From: Aquabacter cavernae
GTDB lineage: Bacteria > Pseudomonadota > Alphaproteobacteria > Rhizobiales > Xanthobacteraceae
Direction: 5' to 3'
NCBI RefSeq assembly: GCF_003993795.1
Contig: NZ_RWKV01000015.1
Span: forward strand, 124,001 to 188,000
Length of the DNA: 64,000 nt
Part shown: positions 36,834-45,763 of the stretch, one piece after another
Layout: every line of letters starts with the position of its first letter
How positions within the stretch are numbered: position 1 is the first letter of the stretch
Position numbers and translations under genes: made by a program
The notes under the pieces: generated by a model
Database searches by the model: none
What the model was told of the DNA's origin: nothing
The model's input: only the letters and a program-made list of their open reading frames with translations

Positions 36834-39284
36834 ATGGCCCGCTTCGTTCTGCCCCTCTCCATCCTCCTCGGTGCCGCCGCGCTCTGCGCCTTCTGCCTGT
36901 CGGCGGAAAGCTACACCCTGTTCGTCATCGCCCTCGTCGCGCTCACGGTCATCGTCGGGGTGGGCCTCAACATCCTGCTGGGCCTCGCGGGCCAGGTGTC
37001 GCTGGGCCATGTGGGCTTCTATGCCATCGGCGCCTATGTGTCGGGCATCCTGATCCTCCAGGGCTGGAACTTCTTCGCCGCCTTGCCCGTGGCCATGCTG
37101 GTGGCGGGGCTCGTGGGCGCGCTCCTCGCGCTGCCGGCGCTGCGGGTCTCCGGCCCCTATCTCGCCATGGTCACCATCGCCTTCGCCTTCATCGTCGAGC
37201 ACGGCCTCATCGAATGGAAAGCGGTGACCGGCGGGGCCAACGGGCTCATGGGCATCATGCCGCCCTCCATCGGCGGCCATGCCTTCGCGGAGCGGGAGAT
37301 GGCCCTGCTCTCCGTGGTATTGGCGGCACTGAGCCTCTTGGGCTTCTGGATGCTGTCCGGCGCGCGCCTCGGGCGGGCCATGCGGGCGGTGCGCGACAGC
37401 GAGGTGGCGGCCCAGTCCGTGGGGCTCAATCCCGTGGGCCTGAAGACGCTGGCCTTCGCCCTCTCGGCGGCGCTGGCGGGGCTGGCGGGCGCGGTGTTCG
37501 CCCCGCTCCTCATGTTCATCAGCCCCGGCTCCTTCCCCTTCTCCCAGTCCATCCTGTTCCTGTTCGCCGTGGTGCTGGGCGGGGCGGGCACGGTGCTGGG
37601 GCCGGTGATCGGCGCGCTGGTGGTGGCGGGCCTGCCCGAACTGCTCTCGGATCTCGCCGAATATCGCCTGCTCATCTTCGGCGCCCTGCTGCTCGCCGTG
37701 CTCTGGATCGCGCCGGAAGGCATTGTGGGCCTTCTCGCGCGGCTGAAGCGCACGGACCCGCGCCCCGCCCGCAACCGCGCCACCGACCTTGCCGCCTTCC
37801 TGCGCCCCGCAGCCGCCCCGCCGCTGACGGTGGACGGCATCGGCATCTCGTTCGGCGGGGTGAAGGCGGCCTCCGGCGTCAGCTTCACGGCGTCCCCCGG
37901 CGCCATCACGGCGGTGATCGGCCCCAACGGCGCGGGCAAGACCACCGTGCTCAACATGATCGGCGGCTTCTACCGGCCCGATTCCGGCACCATCCGCCTG
38001 GGCGCGGGGGCGAACCTTGCGGGCGCGCCCGCCTACAAGGTGGCCCGCGCGGGCATCGCGCGCACCTACCAGACCACCCAGCTCTTCGGCACGCTCTCGG
38101 TGCTGGAGAATATCCGCATCGCCGGCGCGGACGCCGCCACCGCCGAGGCGCTGCTCGCCTTCGTGGGTTATGGCGGCCCCGTCGCCGCCCGCGCCGACGA
38201 TTTGCCCCATGTGGACCGGCGCCTCGTGGAGATCGCCCGCGCGCTCGCCACCCGCCCGCGCGTGCTGCTGCTGGACGAGCCCGCCGCCGGGCTCATGCGG
38301 GCGGACAAGGATGCGCTCGGCATCCTGCTGCGCCGCATCGCCGAAATGGGCATCGCCGTGATCCTGGTGGAGCACGACATGACCATGGTCATGGGCATTT
38401 CCGACCATGTGGTGGTGCTGGATGCCGGGCGGCCCATCGCCTCCGGCACGCCCGCCGCCATCCGCGAGAACCCGCTTGTGATCGCCGCCTATCTGGGCGG
38501 CACGCAGACCCGCGCCCGCGGCCGCACCACCCCGTGGGACGGGTCGCGCGACGCCGTGCTCTCTGCCTTGCGCCTCACCGCCGGCTATGGCGCCGCGCCG
38601 GTTCTGGAGGATGTGGCGCTGGAAGTGCGCCCCGGCGAGCTGGTCGCGCTTCTGGGCGCCAATGGCGCGGGCAAGTCCACGGCCATGAAGGCGGTGTCCG
38701 GCCTGCTGCGGCCGGTCTCCGGCGACATCGTGCTGAAGGATGCCCGCATCTCCGCCTTGCCCGCCCACCGCATCGCCCGCATGGGCCTTGCCCTGGTGCC
38801 GGAGGGGCGGCAGGTCTTCCCCGAACTGTCGGTGCGCGACAACATCCTCCTGGGCTCCTCCGCCCGCTCCGACACGCCGGACACCGCGACGCTGGAACGG
38901 GAATTGGCCGCCCAGTTCGCCCGCTTCCCGCGCCTGAAGGAGCGGGCCGCGAGCCGCGCGGGCCTGCTGTCCGGTGGCGAGCAGCAGATGCTGGCCTTGG
39001 CACGCGGCCTCATGGCCAAGCCCGACATCCTGCTGCTGGACGAGCCGTCTCTGGGCCTCGCCCCCGCCATCATCAACGAGGTGTTCGACGTGCTGGCCGA
39101 GCTGCGCGAGGAGGGCGTCACCATCCTCCTCGTGGACCAGATGGCGGCCCTCGCCCTCACGGTGGCGGACCGCGCCTATGTGCTGGAAAGCGGCCGGGTG
39201 GTGAAGGCGGGCACGGCCCGCGACCTTTCCGGCGATGCAGCGCTGGAGGCCGCCTATCTCGGCGCCCGCCCCGCCGCCCAATAG
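36834..39284 (+). CDS. Fused ABC permease and two ATPases (LivM-LivG-LivF)
   Basis: The 816-residue product joins three subunits usually made separately. Residues 1 to about 305 are a LivM permease (LGLAGQVSLGHVGFYAIGAY, RAVRDSEVAAQSVGLNP). About 320-545 is a LivG-type ATPase with Walker A Lys369 (GPNGAGKTT) and Walker B LLLDEP (Asp481, Glu482). About 560-816 is a LivF-type ATPase with Walker A Lys614, signature LSGGEQQ (712-718) and Walker B Asp736-Glu737. The LivG half has DLPHVDRRLVEIARAL where LS(G/Y)G(D/E)Q is expected, so its signature is degenerate. Sequence across both junctions is continuous, with no frameshift. Confidence 0.93.
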   Translation: MARFVLPLSILLGAAALCAFCLSAESYTLFVIALVALTVIVGVGLNILLGLAGQVSLGHVGFYAIGAYVSGILILQGWNFFAALPVAMLVAGLVGALLALPALRVSGPYLAMVTIAFAFIVEHGLIEWKAVTGGANGLMGIMPPSIGGHAFAEREMALLSVVLAALSLLGFWMLSGARLGRAMRAVRDSEVAAQSVGLNPVGLKTLAFALSAALAGLAGAVFAPLLMFISPGSFPFSQSILFLFAVVLGGAGTVLGPVIGALVVAGLPELLSDLAEYRLLIFGALLLAVLWIAPEGIVGLLARLKRTDPRPARNRATDLAAFLRPAAAPPLTVDGIGISFGGVKAASGVSFTASPGAITAVIGPNGAGKTTVLNMIGGFYRPDSGTIRLGAGANLAGAPAYKVARAGIARTYQTTQLFGTLSVLENIRIAGADAATAEALLAFVGYGGPVAARADDLPHVDRRLVEIARALATRPRVLLLDEPAAGLMRADKDALGILLRRIAEMGIAVILVEHDMTMVMGISDHVVVLDAGRPIASGTPAAIRENPLVIAAYLGGTQTRARGRTTPWDGSRDAVLSALRLTAGYGAAPVLEDVALEVRPGELVALLGANGAGKSTAMKAVSGLLRPVSGDIVLKDARISALPAHRIARMGLALVPEGRQVFPELSVRDNILLGSSARSDTPDTATLERELAAQFARFPRLKERAASRAGLLSGGEQQMLALARGLMAKPDILLLDEPSLGLAPAIINEVFDVLAELREEGVTILLVDQMAALALTVADRAYVLESGRVVKAGTARDLSGDAALEAAYLGARPAAQ

Positions 39285-39350
39285 CCCTTCTCTCTTGCAG
39301 CCGCACCGGCAAAGGCCGGGCCGCCGGTTCCCTGTTCACGGAGTATCCCC

Positions 39351-40583
39351 ATGAGCCTCGACCACATCTTCCGCAATGCCCGGATCGCCGGGCGCGAGGG
39401 CAGCCTTGTCGATATCGGCATCAAGGACGGCCGCTTCGCCGCCATCGAGGTGGGGCTCGCGGCGGACGGCCCCTCCGAGGATCTCGGGGGCAAGCTGGTG
39501 GTGCCCGGCTTCTGCGAAACCCACATCCACCTGGACAAGTCCTGCCTGCTGGGCCGCTGCCAGTGCGAGAAGGGCACGCTGGAGGAGGCCATCGCTGCGG
39601 TGGCCGCCGCCAAGAAGGGCTTCACCGAGGAAGACGTGACGGAGCGGGCCACCCGCACCCTGGAAAAGGCCATTCTCCAGGGCACCCAGCGCATGCGCAC
39701 CCATGTGGAGGTGGACCCGCGCATCGGCCTCACCTCCGTGAACGCGCTCTTGAAGCTCAGGCAGGCCTATGCCTGGGCCATCGACCTGAAGCTCTGCGTC
39801 TTCCCCCAGGAAGGGCTGCTGGACGATCCCGGCTGCGAGGACGTGATGGTGGCCGCCCTGGAGCTGGGCGCCGACGTGGTGGGCGGCGCGCCCTATATGG
39901 ACAAGGACAGCCACGGCCAGATCGCCCGCATCTTCGCGCTGGCCAAGCGCTTCAATGTGGACATCGACTTCCACCTGGATTTCGGCCTCGACCCCTCCCA
40001 TCTCGACCTGCTGGAAGTGTGCCGCCTCGCGGAGGAGACAGGCTGGAGCGGACGGGTCGCCATCGGCCATGTGACCAAGCTCTCCGCCGTGCCCGAGGCG
40101 CGCCTCGCGGAGCTGGGCAAGCGCATGGCGCAGGCGGGCGTCGCGGTCACGGCCCTGCCCTCCACGGACCTGTTCCTCATCGGCCGGGAGTTCGACCACA
40201 ATGTGCCGCGCGGTGTGGCGCTGGCGCACAAGCTGAAGGAGATGGGCGTCACCTGCTCGCTCTCCACCAACAATGTGCTGAACCCCTTCACCCCGTTCGG
40301 CGACTGCTCCACGGTTCGGATCGCCAATCTCTATGCGAACGTGGCCCAGGTGGGCACGCCCGCGGGCATGGCGGACTGCCTGGACATGGTGAGCGCCTCG
40401 TCCGCCAAGCTCATGAACATCGCCGATTACGGGATCGCGGTCGGCAACGGCGCGAACATGGTGGTGCTGGATTGCGAGAGCCGCGCGGCGGCGGTGGCGG
40501 AACTCGCCCCCGTGCGCCTCGCCATGAAGGGCGGCAAGCGCACCGTGACCCGCCCGGCGCCGACGCTGCATGTGCCGGGCTGA
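39351..40583 (+). CDS. Amidohydrolase, cytosine-deaminase-like, with altered active site
   Basis: The 410-residue TIM-barrel hydrolase has the metal motif THIHLDK (His58, His60), a third His in DFHLDFG (His208) and His240 in IGHVTKLS. Compared from memory with E. coli cytosine deaminase, the position of the catalytic Glu in HCDE is Phe211, and the metal-binding Asp of GHDDV is replaced in LSTNNVLNPFTPFG (Asn307-Asn308). It may therefore act on a different amide or imine substrate. It follows the transporter gene by 66 bases and probably processes the imported compound. The start has GGAGTATCCCC upstream. Confidence 0.85.
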   Translation: MSLDHIFRNARIAGREGSLVDIGIKDGRFAAIEVGLAADGPSEDLGGKLVVPGFCETHIHLDKSCLLGRCQCEKGTLEEAIAAVAAAKKGFTEEDVTERATRTLEKAILQGTQRMRTHVEVDPRIGLTSVNALLKLRQAYAWAIDLKLCVFPQEGLLDDPGCEDVMVAALELGADVVGGAPYMDKDSHGQIARIFALAKRFNVDIDFHLDFGLDPSHLDLLEVCRLAEETGWSGRVAIGHVTKLSAVPEARLAELGKRMAQAGVAVTALPSTDLFLIGREFDHNVPRGVALAHKLKEMGVTCSLSTNNVLNPFTPFGDCSTVRIANLYANVAQVGTPAGMADCLDMVSASSAKLMNIADYGIAVGNGANMVVLDCESRAAAVAELAPVRLAMKGGKRTVTRPAPTLHVPG

Positions 40584-40635
40584 TGATCGCGGGCCAAGCA
40601 GGGGCGCCGGTTTCGGCGCCCCGTTCGCTGGATAT

Positions 40636-41061
40636 CTACGAGGTTTTCCACTCGGGCAGCGGAAAGATGCGGTCGTAGGCCCAGTTAAACGCGAATGCGA
40701 ACAGCATGTAGAACAGGGCGAACGACAGATCCATCACGAAGGCCTGCCACAGCGATACGCTGAGATACCAGGCGATGAACGGCATCAGGACGATCAAAAG
40801 GCCGACCTCGAAGACGATGGCATGGAGCACCCGCACCGGGCCGCTCTTCAGCGTGGTGCCGATGATGCGATCGAGGGCGATGTCGAAGCCCCAATTATAG
40901 ATGTAGTTCCAAAGGGTTGCGAGCGTCGCGCTGACCAGGGTCACGACGCCCATCTCGTGGAGCGGCATCTGGAAGGCCAAGGCCCCGAGCGGCGTGACGA
41001 GCAGAAGTCCGATGATTTCAAAGCTGACGGCGTGGCGGATGCGATCTCCGGGGGAGCGCAT
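40636..41061 (-). CDS. PACE family efflux transporter
   Basis: The 141-residue protein has four membrane helices made of two tandem bacterial transmembrane pair units. It carries the conserved helix-1 glutamate (HAVSFEIIGLL, Glu15) that binds substrate and proton in AceI, and WNYIYNWGFD and FNWAYDRIFP at the ends of the two units. PACE pumps export biocides such as chlorhexidine and possibly polyamines. GGAGG precedes ATG 41061. Confidence 0.9.
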   Translation of the reverse strand: MRSPGDRIRHAVSFEIIGLLLVTPLGALAFQMPLHEMGVVTLVSATLATLWNYIYNWGFDIALDRIIGTTLKSGPVRVLHAIVFEVGLLIVLMPFIAWYLSVSLWQAFVMDLSFALFYMLFAFAFNWAYDRIFPLPEWKTS

Positions 41062-41218
41062 TGTGACCTCCTCACAGCCGGGCCGTCCCGTGCATTCCAG
41101 GCCCCTTCGGGCGGAGGTCGTCCTCTCCAGGGGGCATATAGGACACGTTCGCGACGGGTCAATGGAGCGTCAGGTGAAACACGGAGGGGTGCTTTCGCCG
41201 GCCGCCTCTTCCCGGTTG

Positions 41219-41315
41219 CCCCCTCCCCACCCCTCCCCCGCAAGCGGGAGAGGGAGCTTTGCGTTGCGCGGGACGGAAGCCCTCTCCCGCTTGCGGGGGA
41301 GGGTTGGGAGGGGGA
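41219..41315. repeat. Inverted pair of REP-like palindromes
   Basis: Copies at 41219-41255 and 41280-41315 lie back to back with about 25 bases between them, the tightest pair in the window. Confidence 0.8.
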
Positions 41316-41358
41316 ATGCGAGGCCGGGGCCAATCATCGCGGCCTCCTGCACGCGCAC

Positions 41359-41451
41359 CGTCATGGCCGGGCTTGTCCCGGGTATCCACGCCTCCCCATG
41401 CACGCACCCGACGGCACCGCGTGGATGGCCGGGACAACCCCGGCCATGACG
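41359..41451. repeat. 93-bp palindromic intergenic element, second copy
   Basis: The ends CGTCATGGCCGGGCTTGTCC and GGACAACCCCGGCCATGACG form an imperfect inverted repeat like that at 32965-33060, with a different internal spacer. Confidence 0.75.
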
Positions 41452-41986
41452 GTGGTGAAATGGTGATAGGAAAAAAGACACAAGGACTATTGTCCTACAT
41501 CCCGATCTCCCCTATCATCACCCCACCTTGCACCAAGGAGGGGCGCGTCCGGAGCGGCCTGACGGGTGGTGCGGGGCGCGGGTGTCCGACGCGGCGGGGA
41601 ATAACGCCCCCCGCCGCGCGAGAAAGGAGGCCGAAGGGGTTGCGCACCGATCCGGGGCTGGTTCGCCCGGACGTGATGGGAGATCCACAAAAGCCCACGC
41701 GGCGCGGCCGACACGCCATAAATCCCCGCGCGGGAGCGGACGGAATGCTGGTTCCGACGTCACCCACCTTTCCCAAGGCATGCCTGCCGGCGTGCCGACC
41801 GCTCCCGCATCCCTCCCCCCCGCCCACACGGCGGGGATGAAGGCGCTGGAGCGTTCGCGAGACGGAAACGCGGAAAAACAGAGCGAGGGAGCGCAGCCGA
41901 CAGCCGGGCCGCATCTTTTGTTCGACCGATCAACAGGATGGGCTAGGAGAGATGCTCCCCTGCCCCCGCCACCCGAAGGGCCCGCC
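41452..41986. other. Gene-free stretch before the amidase gene
   Basis: I see no convincing gene, promoter or terminator in these 535 bases. An open frame runs through in the amidase frame but lacks the codon pattern and ribosome site of a real start. The base composition is less uniform than in the genes around it. Confidence 0.5.
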
Positions 41987-43171
41987 ATGCCGATCACCGA
42001 CACTCTCGACGCCTTCGTCCCCCACGGCCTCATCGAGCGCACGCCCACCGGCGAGGGCCCCCTCTCGGGCCGCACCTTCGCGCTGAAGGATTTCTTCGAC
42101 GTGGCGGGCGTGCCCACCGCCGCCGGAAGCCCGGACTGGCTGGCGAGCCACCCGGTGCCGCAAAAGAGTGCGTCCGTGCTCGACACGCTGCTGGCGGCGG
42201 GCGCCCGCCTCGTGGGCAAGACCCATACGGACGAAATCGCCTGGAGCCTCAACGGCGAGAACCACCATTACGGCACGCCCATCAACCCTGCCGCCCCCGG
42301 CCGCATTCCCGGCGGCTCCTCCTCCGGTTCGGCGGCGGCCACGGCGGGCGGGCTGGTGGATTTCGCCATCGGCTCGGATACGGGCGGCTCGGTGCGCCTG
42401 CCCGCCAGCTATTGCGGCATTATCGGCCTGCGCCCCACCCATGATCGCATCGCCATCGACGGCGCCGTGCCGCTGGCGCCCTCCTATGACAGCGTGGGCT
42501 GGTTCGCCCGTGATCCCGTCCTGTTCGAGCAAGTGGGCGCCGTGCTGTTCGGCGGGCTGAAGCGCGTGCCCGCGCCGGGCAAGCTGCTTCTCGCCACGGA
42601 CCTGTTCGCGGCCGCCGGCCCCGCCGTGGGGCAGGCGCTGGCCGATGGGGTGGCGCGCATCGTCGCGCTCTATGGCACGCCCGAAGAGGTGGATGTGGGC
42701 CAGGGGGCGCTTGGCGCATGGCGCAACGCCTTCCGCCTCATCCAGTCGGACGAGGCCTGGACCGCCCATGCGGACTGGGTGAAGGCCGTGAAGCCCAATT
42801 TCGGCCCCGGCGTGCGCGAGCGCTTCGCCGCCGCCGCGACCCTGGACCCGGCGGAGGTGGCGGACGCCCGCGTGCTGCGCGCCGACATCCGCGCCCGCAT
42901 GGACGCGCTCCTGGGCGAGGACCGGCTGATCCTGCTGCCCACGGCCGCCGGCATCGCGCCCCTGCGCAACTCGTCCGGCGAGGCGCTGGAAGCCTTCCGT
43001 GCCCGCTCGCTGGAAATGCTCTGCCCCGCCGGCCATGCAGGCGTGCCGCAGATCTCCCTGCCGCTCGGCACGCTGGACGGCTGCCCCGTGGGCCTCTCCA
43101 TCATCGCCCCGCGCGGCAAGGACGAGATGCTCCTGTCGCTTGCCCGCGCCGTGCTGGCGCCCGCGTCCTGA
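41987..43171 (+). CDS. Amidase signature family enzyme
   Basis: The 394-residue protein has the full Ser-cisSer-Lys triad: FALKDFFDVAGVPT (Lys), GGSSSGSAAATAGG (cis-Ser) and GSDTGGSVRLPASYCG (nucleophile Ser). Such enzymes hydrolyse amides of many kinds; the substrate cannot be read from the sequence. ATG 41987 has GAAGGG upstream. It lies 14 bases before a GAF-domain gene and may belong with the transporter and amidohydrolase genes in amide use. Confidence 0.9.
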   Translation: MPITDTLDAFVPHGLIERTPTGEGPLSGRTFALKDFFDVAGVPTAAGSPDWLASHPVPQKSASVLDTLLAAGARLVGKTHTDEIAWSLNGENHHYGTPINPAAPGRIPGGSSSGSAAATAGGLVDFAIGSDTGGSVRLPASYCGIIGLRPTHDRIAIDGAVPLAPSYDSVGWFARDPVLFEQVGAVLFGGLKRVPAPGKLLLATDLFAAAGPAVGQALADGVARIVALYGTPEEVDVGQGALGAWRNAFRLIQSDEAWTAHADWVKAVKPNFGPGVRERFAAAATLDPAEVADARVLRADIRARMDALLGEDRLILLPTAAGIAPLRNSSGEALEAFRARSLEMLCPAGHAGVPQISLPLGTLDGCPVGLSIIAPRGKDEMLLSLARAVLAPAS

Positions 43172-43184
43172 ACGGGAGGCCCGC

Positions 43185-43658
43185 ATGTCGCAGAGCGCAT
43201 CCCCAATCCCTCGGGACCCGGAGCTGATGGCCAAGATCGAGGCCATCCTCACCCGCCTGCTGGACGCCACCGGCGCCAGCCGCGGCACGCTGCGCGCGGA
43301 CGATCCCGCGCGCGGCTGGCAGGCGGACACGCCCGCCATGGAGGTGCTGCGCCACGGCGCGCCCACCATGATGAACGACGCCTCGGTGAATCACCGCGCG
43401 GCGGGCTCCATCCAGTGGATCATCAAGACCGGCGCGATCCTCAAGCAGGAGGATCTCACCAAGGTGGAGGCCAACCCGCCCTGGCAGCTCATGCAGGTGT
43501 TCAAGGCGAGATCCCAGATGGTGGGGCCGGTCTTCAAGGGTGATTGGGTCTATGGCTGGGTCTCCGCCCATGACGTGACCGGCCCGCGCCCCTGGACCGA
43601 AACGGACGAGGCGGCCATGAGGACGGCCATCGCCGACATCGGCGCCCTGGTCCTGTGA
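43185..43658 (+). CDS. GAF-domain protein
   Basis: The 157-residue protein looks like one GAF domain: LTRLLDATGASRGTLRADD at the start, then FKARSQMVGPVFKGDWVYGWVSAHD and WTETDEAAMRTAIADIG. It has no output domain, so it is probably a small-molecule sensor or a partner of the amidase encoded just upstream. GGGAGG precedes ATG 43185. Confidence 0.75.
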   Translation: MSQSASPIPRDPELMAKIEAILTRLLDATGASRGTLRADDPARGWQADTPAMEVLRHGAPTMMNDASVNHRAAGSIQWIIKTGAILKQEDLTKVEANPPWQLMQVFKARSQMVGPVFKGDWVYGWVSAHDVTGPRPWTETDEAAMRTAIADIGALVL

Positions 43659-43785
43659 GGCGGGAATGCCCATGCGCTGGAAAAGGGACGTGCCGCCTGG
43701 AAAGTCCCGTTTTCACATTGGCATTATGCAATATTCATATTGACCCCATGAACGACACCCCGCATAAGCCGCCGCGAGGTGCGCG

Positions 43786-44232
43786 ATGCTGACGAAGAAG
43801 GGAAAATACGGGTTGAAGGCCGCCGTCTTTCTGGCGCGCCTGCCGCCGGGAGGCTCCGTCCAGGTGGCGGAGATCGCCGAGACGAACAACATCCCGAAGA
43901 AATTCCTCGATGTCATTCTCAACGAATTGCGCAATGCCGGCTTCCTCGCCTCCAAGAAGGGGAAGCTGGGCGGCTATCGCCTCGCCAAGTCGCCGGACGA
44001 GATCATCGTCGGCGAGATGATCCGCACGCTGGACGGCCCGCTCGCGCCGCTGCCTTGCGCCAGCCGCAACGCCTATGTGCCCTGCGATGATTGCGATGTG
44101 GCCACCTGCGAGGTGCGCCGTCTCATGGTGCGCGTGCGCGACGCCATCGGCACCGTGCTGGACACCTACACGCTCGCCCAGATGCGCGACCTCTCCGAAG
44201 ACCAGATGAAGGCCTTCGTGGACTATATCTGA
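43786..44232 (+). CDS. Rrf2-family transcription regulator with four cysteines
   Basis: The 148-residue product has the Rrf2 winged helix (LTKKGKYGLKAAVFLAR, VAEIAETNNIPKKFLDVIL, SKKGKLGGYRLAKSPDEI). The C-terminal part contains Cys91, Cys100, Cys103 and Cys108 in PCASRNAYVPC and DDCDVATCEV. The spacing suggests an Fe-S cluster or thiol switch but is not identical to the three-Cys IscR pattern. An AT-rich stretch at about 43711-43745 upstream may hold the promoter and operator. The target genes are unknown. Confidence 0.88.
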   Translation: MLTKKGKYGLKAAVFLARLPPGGSVQVAEIAETNNIPKKFLDVILNELRNAGFLASKKGKLGGYRLAKSPDEIIVGEMIRTLDGPLAPLPCASRNAYVPCDDCDVATCEVRRLMVRVRDAIGTVLDTYTLAQMRDLSEDQMKAFVDYI

Positions 44233-44258
44233 GGCTGTCTCAGCATCGCTCGGGACGA

Positions 44259-44280
44259 AGCCGGGGACGCATCCCCGGCT
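44259..44280. terminator. Hairpin between convergent rrf2 and otsA
   Basis: AGCCGGGGA-CGCA-TCCCCGGCT is a perfect 9-bp stem with a 4-base loop. There is no T-run on either side, so termination is uncertain. Confidence 0.4.
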
Positions 44281-44286
44281 GCAAGA

Positions 44287-45762
44287 TCACAGAAAATCCG
44301 GACCGTGGACGCCCTGCCAGCCCGCGCCGTGGCCCATGCCCAGCAGCGTGGAGCGCTGCATCACCGTCGCGGGGGACGCCGTGCGCTCCGGCGGCACCAG
44401 GGCCTCCAGGAAGGTCTCGGCCCACTGGTCGATATCGTTGCGGCGGAGCACCGCCATCATGCGCTCATGGCGCTCGCGCCGCTCGTCCAGCGGCATGTCC
44501 AGGGCGCGCTTGAGCGCCGCCGCCATGCCCTCGGTCTCATGGGGATTGACCATGAGCGCCCCGCCCGACAATTCCGCCGCCGCCCCCGCGAATTGCGAGA
44601 GGAGCAACACGCCGGGATCGGCCGGATCCTGGGCCGCGACGAATTCCTTGGCCACGAGATTCATCCCGTCCCGCAGCGGCGTGACCATGGCCACATTCGC
44701 CGCGCGATAGAAGCCGCCCAGCGCCGAGCGCGAATAGGTGCGGTTCACATAGCGCAGCGGCGTCCAGGCCACGTCCCCGAAGGCGCCATTGATCTGCCCG
44801 GCCTTGTGGGAGAGGAACCGGTCCATCTCGATATATTCAGGCACCTCGGTGCGGCTCTTGGGGGTGATCTGGGCGAAGGTCACCTTGTCATGCCATTCGG
44901 GCGAGGTCCGCAGCAGCGTCTCATACGCCTCCAGCCTGTGGGGAATGCCCTTGGAATAGTCCAGCCGGTCCACGCCGATGATGAGCTTGCGCCCGCCCAG
45001 GCTGTTGCGGAAGCTCTTCACATAATCGGTGCGCCCGGCATGGCGGGCGCGGCGGGCGAAGGCCTCGGTCTCGATGCCCACGGGGAAGACCGCGATCCTC
45101 ACGCGGCGCCCGGCAATCTCATAGACCGACGGATCGGACGTCACCTGTCCGCCCCGGGTGATGAGATAGCGGCCGAAATTGTCCCGGTCATTCTCGGTCT
45201 GGAAGCCCACCAGATCGAAATGGGCGAGCGAGCCCAGGATCTCCCCGTGGCGCGGCAGGGTCTGGATCAGCTCCGGCGGCGGCATGGGAATGTGCAGGAA
45301 GAAGCCGATGCGGTTGGCATGGCCGCGCTCGCGCAGATATTTGGCGAGCGGCATCATGTGATAGTCGTGCACCCAGATCACGTCGTCCGGCTGGATGAAG
45401 CGCGAGGCATGGTCCGCGAACAGCCGGTTGACCCGGATATAGCCGGAGAGGTCGGCCCGCTGGAACTCGGCGAGGTCCACGCGGTAATGCAGGATCGGCC
45501 AGAGCACGCGATTGGCGAAGCCGTTGTAATATTCCTGGTAGTCGCTGTCCTTCAGGTCGATGACCGCATATTTGATGCGGTTGCGCGTGGTCACGGCCGG
45601 ACGGTCGGACGGCACGTCGGTGATGCGCCCGCTCCAGCCGAACCAGACGCCGGAGCGCTCCTTCAGCGCCGCATTGACCGCGACGGCCAAGCCCCCGGCG
45701 GTCACCTTGCCATTGGCCTCGGGAACGGCGACCCGGTTCGACACGACGATAAGGCGCGACAT
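44287..45762 (-). CDS. otsA: Alpha,alpha-trehalose-phosphate synthase
   Basis: OtsA joins UDP-glucose and glucose-6-phosphate to trehalose-6-phosphate. The 491-residue GT20 protein has the N-terminal TAGGLAVAVNAAL loop, WVHDYHMMPLAKYLRE, FFLHIPMPPPELI, VDRLDYSKGIPHRLEA and DGMNLVAKEFVAAQ. ATG 45762 has GGGAGG upstream and begins one base after the otsB stop. Both genes lie behind the EcfG-type promoter at 46636-46661. Confidence 0.96.
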   Translation of the reverse strand: MSRLIVVSNRVAVPEANGKVTAGGLAVAVNAALKERSGVWFGWSGRITDVPSDRPAVTTRNRIKYAVIDLKDSDYQEYYNGFANRVLWPILHYRVDLAEFQRADLSGYIRVNRLFADHASRFIQPDDVIWVHDYHMMPLAKYLRERGHANRIGFFLHIPMPPPELIQTLPRHGEILGSLAHFDLVGFQTENDRDNFGRYLITRGGQVTSDPSVYEIAGRRVRIAVFPVGIETEAFARRARHAGRTDYVKSFRNSLGGRKLIIGVDRLDYSKGIPHRLEAYETLLRTSPEWHDKVTFAQITPKSRTEVPEYIEMDRFLSHKAGQINGAFGDVAWTPLRYVNRTYSRSALGGFYRAANVAMVTPLRDGMNLVAKEFVAAQDPADPGVLLLSQFAGAAAELSGGALMVNPHETEGMAAALKRALDMPLDERRERHERMMAVLRRNDIDQWAETFLEALVPPERTASPATVMQRSTLLGMGHGAGWQGVHGPDFL

Positions 45763-45763
45763 G

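Noticed and set aside
11065-41315. CRISPR array from the repeated CCCTCCCCCGCAAGCGGGAG sequences
   Set aside because: The copies are dispersed, palindromic and occur in inverted pairs with no regular spacers or cas genes.
41528-41986. In-frame upstream extension of the amidase
   Set aside because: The added residues have no amidase similarity and the codon pattern is unlike a gene; ATG 41987 has the ribosome site.
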